From assembly GCA_030248225.1 (NCBI GenBank), contig JASANE010029376.1, forward strand, positions 1 to 64,000: DNA of 64,000 nucleotides, in the 5' to 3' direction. The notes beneath the pieces are model-generated. The model saw nothing but the letters and a program-made list of their open reading frames with translations, searched no databases and was not told where the DNA came from. The DNA is from Trileptium ribeirensis. Taxonomy: Eukaryota > Nematoda > Enoplea > Enoplida > Thoracostomopsidae. The position numbers and the translations under genes were made by a program. This document shows positions 58,560 through 64,000 of this stretch, in pieces; position 1 is the stretch's first letter, and each line of letters begins with the position of its first letter.

Positions 58560-59224
58560 CTAGAATATAAAAAACAACAATTGCACTCCATCTTTCATCA
58601 GTTATGAAATCGCATACAGCACATATTGCATACTTAAAACAGCATTATTCAACGTCCCTCGATGTTACAAAGCTTATCTTTACCTTTAGTCAGATAAAAA
58701 TTTATTACCCAACACAAAAACTACGTTCCCTCTAGGTTTTTTCGGACTATACAAAATCAGCTAACTGGCTCCTTGACATAGCGGCTCTTTTTATACCCTA
58801 GTTTTTCAATCAAACAAATTTTTAAATTCGAGTGGAACGAGAATTTTCAATTTAGGCTCTGGAGGGGGTTGAGGACCTCCTCCTGTCTATGTGTGTCTGT
58901 CGCTATCTCGATAACGGTTGGGCGGATTTTGATGCAAGATAGCTCATTCGAACCGCAATGGTCGATTTAGGTATAGTGACGGAGCCAGATTTTTGAATTT
59001 GTTCTCGTGGGAAAAGTTATGGGGCAAAATGACGTCATTTTGGCACATTTTTCGGGCACCCCCTCCAGTTTTTGCGACTTTTCTCAATATGTAAACGAGG
59101 TATCTGCAAACTAATAGGCCCATTCCATGCTATTCCATGTAGCTTTACCAGGGCTTTCAAATGATATATAACAAGTTTTTCAACTACTTCCCAATCTGGA
59201 GTCTATAAGCTTATAGTTGGCGCC

Positions 59225-59560
59225 AAATTTCATATCTGGTGAAAAGTTGTGGGAAACGCACCTAAATGTGTGTTTTTTGTTGCTTTTAGTGTCTTATGGG
59301 ATTTTCTGGGCAGATAAACTCATTGCAAGTGTTAAAAATATTGTTGGGCAAATATTTTTTACACTTCTGGTTCATACTTGGCATAAAAAATGACGTTTTC
59401 GAAATTTTTGGTGAGAAGTCGTGGGAAAAGCACCTGCATGTGTGTTTATTGTTGGTTTTAGCGTCGAATATGGGGTTCTCTGGGCCGACAAGCTCATTGC
59501 GAGTGTCAAAAATATTGTGTGGCAAATATTTTTCACACTTCTGCTTCGGGGGATTGTTCT
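59225..59560 (+). repeat. ~172-bp tandem duplication
   Basis: Two units share GTGAAAAGTTGTGGGAAACG / GTGAGAAGTCGTGGGAAAAG, CACCT-(A/G)ATGTGTGTTT, AGTGT/AGCGT, TCTGGGC(A/C)GA-(T/C)AA, CTCATTGC and AAAAATATTGT. Confidence 0.75.
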
Positions 59561-59929
59561 TACCACTTGAATTCTGGCTCGCAAGCGACCTTCACTAGTA
59601 GTATGGTATTCCAAAAATTGTGCAAGATTTAGATAGATTAATTTACGTTAGTACATACTACATAAAAACCTAGTAGCATTGCTCAGGACCACCTTGGATA
59701 CCCATTATTCTTGTTTTGACGGATACGTTGCGATGTACCACAATCAACAAGATGCCAGTTGACGTGAATGTCCAATCCTTGAAAGTATTTCTAGTAACTC
59801 TATCGAGATTGCGGAGCTTAGTGAAGCAGAGGCACACCTACGTTTTTTTGCGTGCACAGCCAATGAGCTCTAGGTAGCATACGTCGATATGCTATATGTG
59901 ACTTTAACACAATAGCGCACAAGTTAGCA

Positions 59930-60180
59930 CAAAACTAACACCGGCAATGAGTTTCCCATGCAAGAAAACCCAAGTAAAGTTATTAGCTTCCCAGGCGTCA
60001 GAATAAAATTAGGGAATTTGGGACGAGGAACCACTGGAGCCATACCCCCGTACCAATGTAACCATGGGTCGCAGAGCAAAACCAACAGCGGCAATAAGTT
60101 TTCCATAACCCACAAGTGAAACTTTTCAGCCACCCAGGATGTCAGAACAAATTTTCGAATTTTCGTGGTCGAGGAACCAC
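59930..60180 (+). repeat. ~146-bp tandem duplication
   Basis: Two units: AACTAACACCGGCAATGAGT at 59,934 and AAACCAACAGCGGCAATAAG at 60,080. Each is followed by TTTCC, CCCAGG-GTCAGAA-AAA and GAGGAACCAC. Confidence 0.7.
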
Positions 60181-60877
60181 GAGAGTGTCATACCTCAAAC
60201 TCTATAGCAATCGAAAAACAATAAGAGGCATCGGTAATTAACATTTTACAATGAAATAAAGCCAACCAGAAAAAAAATTCGAAAGTTAAAATAAAAATAA
60301 TCTTGCTTCCGTGAAGGGTACTAAAATGGGGTAAAAAACCTGTTTGACCTCTCACCCTAAAACCAGACCTCAAATCAAAAAACGGGGAGGTACACGGGAA
60401 ATCGATTATGGCTGTTCGAATGAGCCCAAGATCATGAAAACTGGTTAAGTCCTGGTACCGAGTCATGGCCGATCACCCACACACAGACGGAATTTAAAAG
60501 ATTTCACACCTACAACACACAATCTCCACTACGTCACACTCTTGATACGCTCTGATAACAACTCAGCTAGTTCGTTAGTTAGACTCGTCAAAAGCCGATA
60601 TCTCTATTACTCAGAATCTGAGAGAAAACTTAAAGAGCAGAACTTGGCACCACTTTGAGCCTGGTTTGATAACAACGGACGACTGCTAATAATTATTACA
60701 AAATAGCTTTTTAAAACAGATTATAAAACAGGGCGTATTATAAAAACAGATTTAACAAAGTACATTTTTTAGAATTTTATGCGTATATACTTGCAAAATA
60801 GTACCCAAAACGGTATAAATACTACATTGCCACGACACGGGGCACTGTAATAACAAATCCATTATCCTTCAACTTAC

Positions 60878-61158
60878 CTCATGTCGCTTCCATGATCTTG
60901 GCTAAATGTTGAGTTAAACAGTGTTGGGGATGGTGTAAAACCAGGGTCAAGCAACACTTTTCCAACAACATTCATTGACGTAATACGATAAGATTCTGGC
61001 ATATCACAAACGTCTCGTTCGTGTGAATGACAATCGGATGTACAATATCTTTCTCGCCGCCGATGTGACCTATGTCGAATGTTTGTGGACTGCAGCGTTG
61101 TACCCACGGCTGTGTCGTGTCGCGAACATGACGCAATAATTTTTATGAAACGATATGC
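60878..61158 (-). CDS. HERC2: HERC2 exon 2: end of DOC domain and following linker
   Basis: 281 nt, phase 0/2, acceptor ATTTCAG|GCATAT and donor CATGAG|GTAAGT. It encodes AYRFIKIIASCSRHDT (compare HRYIEIAIKQCRSSG, the last strand of the HERC2 DOC domain), then a basic, Cys/His-containing lineage-specific linker (RHRSHRRRERYCTSDCHSHE). Phase 0 joins directly to exon 1. Confidence 0.88.
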
Positions 61159-61915
61159 CTGAAATTACAGTTACTAAAATTAGAAATTCAATATAATACA
61201 ACATTGTTTCCGACAGATTCGCTTACCAATGTTATCATTTCCTCCAATTTTTACTGTGTTAATTACCGTTTCAAAACGAAGATACCTGAGATAAGATAGG
61301 GAATACAATTTAGTGTCACGAATGAGTGAACGGGTTCTCCAGTTCAGGAGAACGCCACTAAGAGGAATTCCTGTTTTCTAGGAAAGCTTTGCAAATACAA
61401 AAACCGTCAGCACATTTTATGTCCACTCCTTGGGAAAGCCTTGCTCTTCACCGAAAATGTCAAATTTTCAGGCATGCTCCAACCATCAAGTTCCGCCCAC
61501 CCCCACACTCCTGGACAAGTAGAGTGGTCCATTTATGACAATCGTTTATCTACACCTGTGCAGAAGCCAGTGAAATGACACAGTGTTTGATTTGTCCTAT
61601 GTTCTTAAAGACCATATTACTTCAAAATCCATAATAGAAAAGCTTAACACTATTTTTATAGTGCGAAAGTTACATAGATGTTAGGTGTAATATGATTTTT
61701 TACCATCACCATTGCTCTATAACTTTATTTGGTTTATCATATCCAAACAGGTTCTGAACAGTACATGTCGGAGCTTAGACAAAGCACACCAGCTTTTCAA
61801 TGGGTGCCCGGCAAAAATTCCATCATACTATGAAATCTGATAACCACAAACAATACTTTAACAGTTAAATTAGGTTGACGATGTTATTACGATATAAGCC
61901 TGTTTAGAGACTTGC

Positions 61916-62257
61916 CTGAGTAACGCCAGATAACAGGCATTGCTTCAGCAAATCTGGTCTGCCCAGACTACCACCGTTGTTGCTATAATGTTCCAGTGCC
62001 GCATTATCTTCAGGAGCACCAGTTCTCGCAGCCGCAGAATTCAAGTATCGAAACGCAATATTTTTCAAAGTACCGCTTTTTAAACGAAGGTGATCAATAA
62101 TTCTGGTTTTCTTTAAGTCGACCATTTGATCAATGCAAAATCCACCTTGAACAGTAATCGTGTGCGGAATAAAAGCAGCTGGTATCAGATCACGATTGAA
62201 CGAAATGCTTAGTTTGTGAAGCACGACACCGGGACGAATACAGAGCAAAATCCAAGC
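61916..62257 (-). CDS. HERC2: HERC2 exon 1 in window: DOC/APC10 domain
   Basis: 342 nt, phase 0/0, acceptor TTTTAG|GCTTGG. The donor is the non-canonical CAG|GCAAGT (GC-AG intron), supported because it alone gives phase 0 for exon 2. It encodes AWILLCIRPGVVLHKLSISF, AAFIPHTITVQGG and MVDLKKTRII. This matches the DOC-domain pattern in HERC2 (W-I-x-L-E ... VHRLKM ... PSLVVVSGG ... LIELKTI). DOC domains are beta-sandwiches that in the APC/C subunit APC10 help substrate capture. The domain carries a longer loop (RTGAPEDNAALEHYSNNGGS) than usual. Confidence 0.92.
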
Positions 62258-63239
62258 CTAAAACAATTATAATCCCAGTTAAATTAATCCTTATCATAGA
62301 AAATGACGGCTGATGGTTCGACGCGTAGACACTAACTCCACTCCCCTGAGCTCGAGTGGCCTAGATGTTATGCTCGAGACCGCAGCCCTGCGGTATTACC
62401 GATCTACTGTTAAGTAAACTACCAAGAAGTATATTCTCATTTTCATGACATTCTTTCTTTCACGAATTTCTCTTATATACACATATGCAGAAACCTGTGT
62501 ACACTTGTTTAAGCCCAACTTTATCGGCAATGAAAGGGCATTATTAATAAATAACGCATCCAATCGACGAAATTATACAATAATTTACCGCCAATTGCTC
62601 AACCTATAAGTGCAATCAGTGCAAGCCCTAGCATATATTCGGCATATCCTGGTTATGTCTTGTAAGATAACAATTCAGTGGGATTGTCTGAATTTATTGT
62701 TTTGGGATCTCCAAGTTAGGGCGGAGAGCTCTAGCGTTTTTCAAATATTTTCGGTTCATCGTGGCAAAATGAATGTCCCCAGTTAGTGCACCTTGTAAGA
62801 TTCTAGGCTCCAAATGGTTCATTGTCCTAAGGCAATTTTTTGGTTCTCCCGAGTAAACGTGACTTAGCTCATAGTTGAGATAAAAACGACAAAAAAAATT
62901 TTCTAAAATTTCAACCATAAGCTAAAAATTTCACAAATTATGTAAAAATTAGTTTAAAATTGCTTCAAACTTCAATCGCAGGCTTAGGAATTCCATTTGT
63001 GCACGCTTTGGTTCTTAACCCTGTTTGTGGCTTTATAATTTGTGCAGTAGTACCGCTATAACAGATGCACAGCCGGTGTTTTTTGGGCACAAAAATTAGA
63101 TTTTTGCTAAAGTTTTGAGACCATAACTCGGGTTTGAGGGCAAAACTTATAAAAATCGAAACCTTTTGTTGAAGGACCTTACTTGCTCTATATTTTGTCT
63201 AATTTCATATGTCTAGCTTAAAAATTCGCGGAGAAGAAG
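62258..63239. other. HERC2 intron upstream of the DOC exon, no recognised gene
   Basis: No further HERC2 exon was found before the window ends. A GC-richer block at 62,335-62,400 has a tRNA A-box-like TGGCCTAGATG but no B box in the right place. Confidence 0.45.
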
Positions 63240-64000
63240 CATTATGAAGGCTCAAAAGCCCTATTTTTGGACCTAGTGCCGTCCCAGCAGCCCACATTTC
63301 GGTATTAAGTCATGTTTGACGCCCTTAAATTAACTTTGTCTAGACATACTGGTGCTTGGATGACAGATACCAAGTCGGGAAAGGACAATGTGTTTTGGAA
63401 AGCATAAATATGATCTTGGATCTTCTAGCCCCTCAAGATATCCTAATTTACCCTCAATATGACAAAATTTCGCTCTCAGCTCCTGTTTGAAGCCCTTAAA
63501 TTAATTTTGGGTGGGCAAATTGCTGTCTGGGTGACAAATACTGGGTCGGATAAAGTCGGATTTATTTTTGGACGACCTAACAATGATTTTGGCTCTTGCT
63601 GCCCCAAAATATCCTAACCTACCCCCACAATGCCCAAATTGCGCTGTTCGCTCCTATCTGAACGACTTGAATTTTGGTTGGGCAAAATTGTGTTGTTTGG
63701 GCGACGTATACAAGGACGAGAAAGGTCAAATTTATTTTTCGGAAAGCCTAACTATGATTTGGGCTGTTCCTGCCAACGAAATACCCCACTTTACTCCAAA
63801 AACGGCTAATATTCGCTGTCTGCTCCTGGTTGAAGCCCTTAAATTAATCTTGGCCAGGCAAATTGCTGTTTAAGGGACAGATACTATTTCGGAGAAGGCC
63901 AAGTTTATTTTTTATACAGCCTAACAACGATTTTTGCTGTTATAGATAGCCCCTACCCAAAAATACAGTAATTTACTCCCAAAATGACCAAATTTCGCGG
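63240..64000 (+). repeat. ~177-bp tandem repeat array, running off the window
   Basis: At least four units. The block TGTTTGAAGCCCTTAAATTA recurs (with changes) at about 63,313, 63,483, 63,655 and 63,828. Other blocks are TTGGGCAAATTGCTGT, GGTCAAATTTATTTTT-GGA-AGCCTAAC-ATGAT and CCCAAAATGAC-AAATT(T/G)CGC. The 101-codon frame at 63,568-63,873 is a by-product. The array continues past 64,000. Confidence 0.85.

Larger units (their letters stand above)
15156..62257 (-). other. HERC2: HERC2 orthologue gene, partial (18 exons seen)
   Basis: HERC2 is a giant HECT-type E3 ubiquitin ligase acting in DNA-damage signalling, centrosome function and protein turnover. The exons found follow the family order: DOC/APC10 domain, second RCC1-like domain (RLD2), then the linker toward RLD3. 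The exon phases are compatible at every junction: 0/0, 0/2, 2/0, 0/1, 1/2, 2/0, 0/1, 1/2, 2/0, 0/0, 0/1, 1/1, 1/1, 1/1, 1/0, 0/0, 0/1, 1/1. No stop codon interrupts the roughly 1,295 codons, so the gene looks intact. The N-terminal part (RLD1, cytochrome-b5-like and MIB domains) lies right of 64,000. RLD3 and the catalytic HECT domain lie left of the window. Introns range from 0.3 to about 12 kb and hold most of the repeats described here. The retroelement ORFs at 1-4305 run antisense to this gene. Confidence 0.93.

Noticed and set aside
61227..61285. Apparent 59-nt exon (RYLRFETVINTVK) with good splice sites between HERC2 exons 1 and 2
   Set aside because: It would need phase 2 input, while exon 1 ends in phase 0; exon 1 joins exon 2 directly in frame and matches HERC2 without it.
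62335..62400. A-box-like TGGCCTAGATG in a GC-richer block
   Set aside because: No B box at the right distance and no acceptor stem, so no tRNA or SINE call.

Overview
The window comes from an animal (metazoan) nuclear genome. It holds a protein gene split by many spliceosomal introns, with consistent GT/GC-AG junctions and matched codon phases, plus Ty3/gypsy-type retroelement sequence and several families of short inverted-repeat elements. The gene is an orthologue of HERC2, a giant E3 ubiquitin ligase known across animals. The exact phylum cannot be told from the sequence alone.

Positions 1-15,000 are GC-richer and made of retroelement sequence. A Ty3/gypsy element on the plus strand enters from the left edge: the integrase end of its polyprotein, with a very long Pro/Arg/Glu-rich tail, stops at 3048. 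A separate ORF at 3172-4305, in the position where retroviruses carry env, encodes no envelope-like protein. It reads as a NADAR domain (the YbiA/ADP-ribose-guanine hydrolase family) fused to an SGNH/GDSL-like hydrolase domain. I consider this the most interesting object in the window. A terminal block starting TGTAACAGGCCCG follows at 5077. At least 3.6 kb of this block recurs inverted at 14,984-11,575 and again at 21,782-25,500, as expected of a very long LTR or solo-LTR family.

From 15,156 to 62,257 the minus strand carries 18 exons of HERC2 in order, about 1,295 codons. They run from the DOC/APC10 domain (62.3-60.9 kb) through all seven blades of the second RCC1-like domain (58.6-50.6 kb) and the helical and beta-rich linker (47.1-27.6 kb) to a probable exon at 15.2-15.4 kb leading into the third RCC1-like domain. 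Both ends of the gene lie outside the window. The retroelement block therefore sits inside, or at the far side of, a very long intron, with the element ORFs antisense to HERC2.

The introns are AT-rich and full of small mobile elements. These include two related MITE subfamilies built around the palindrome TGTTCGCGAACA, a Tc1/mariner-like MITE family with TACAGTA ends (one copy directly abuts a HERC2 splice donor), a 0.7-kb TIR element, a GC-rich 225-bp dispersed repeat, a 34-bp minisatellite and several unrelated tandem arrays with units of about 145-180 bp. A possible promoter and first coding exon on the plus strand lie nested in one HERC2 intron near 49 kb. No tRNA, rRNA or CRISPR locus could be supported.
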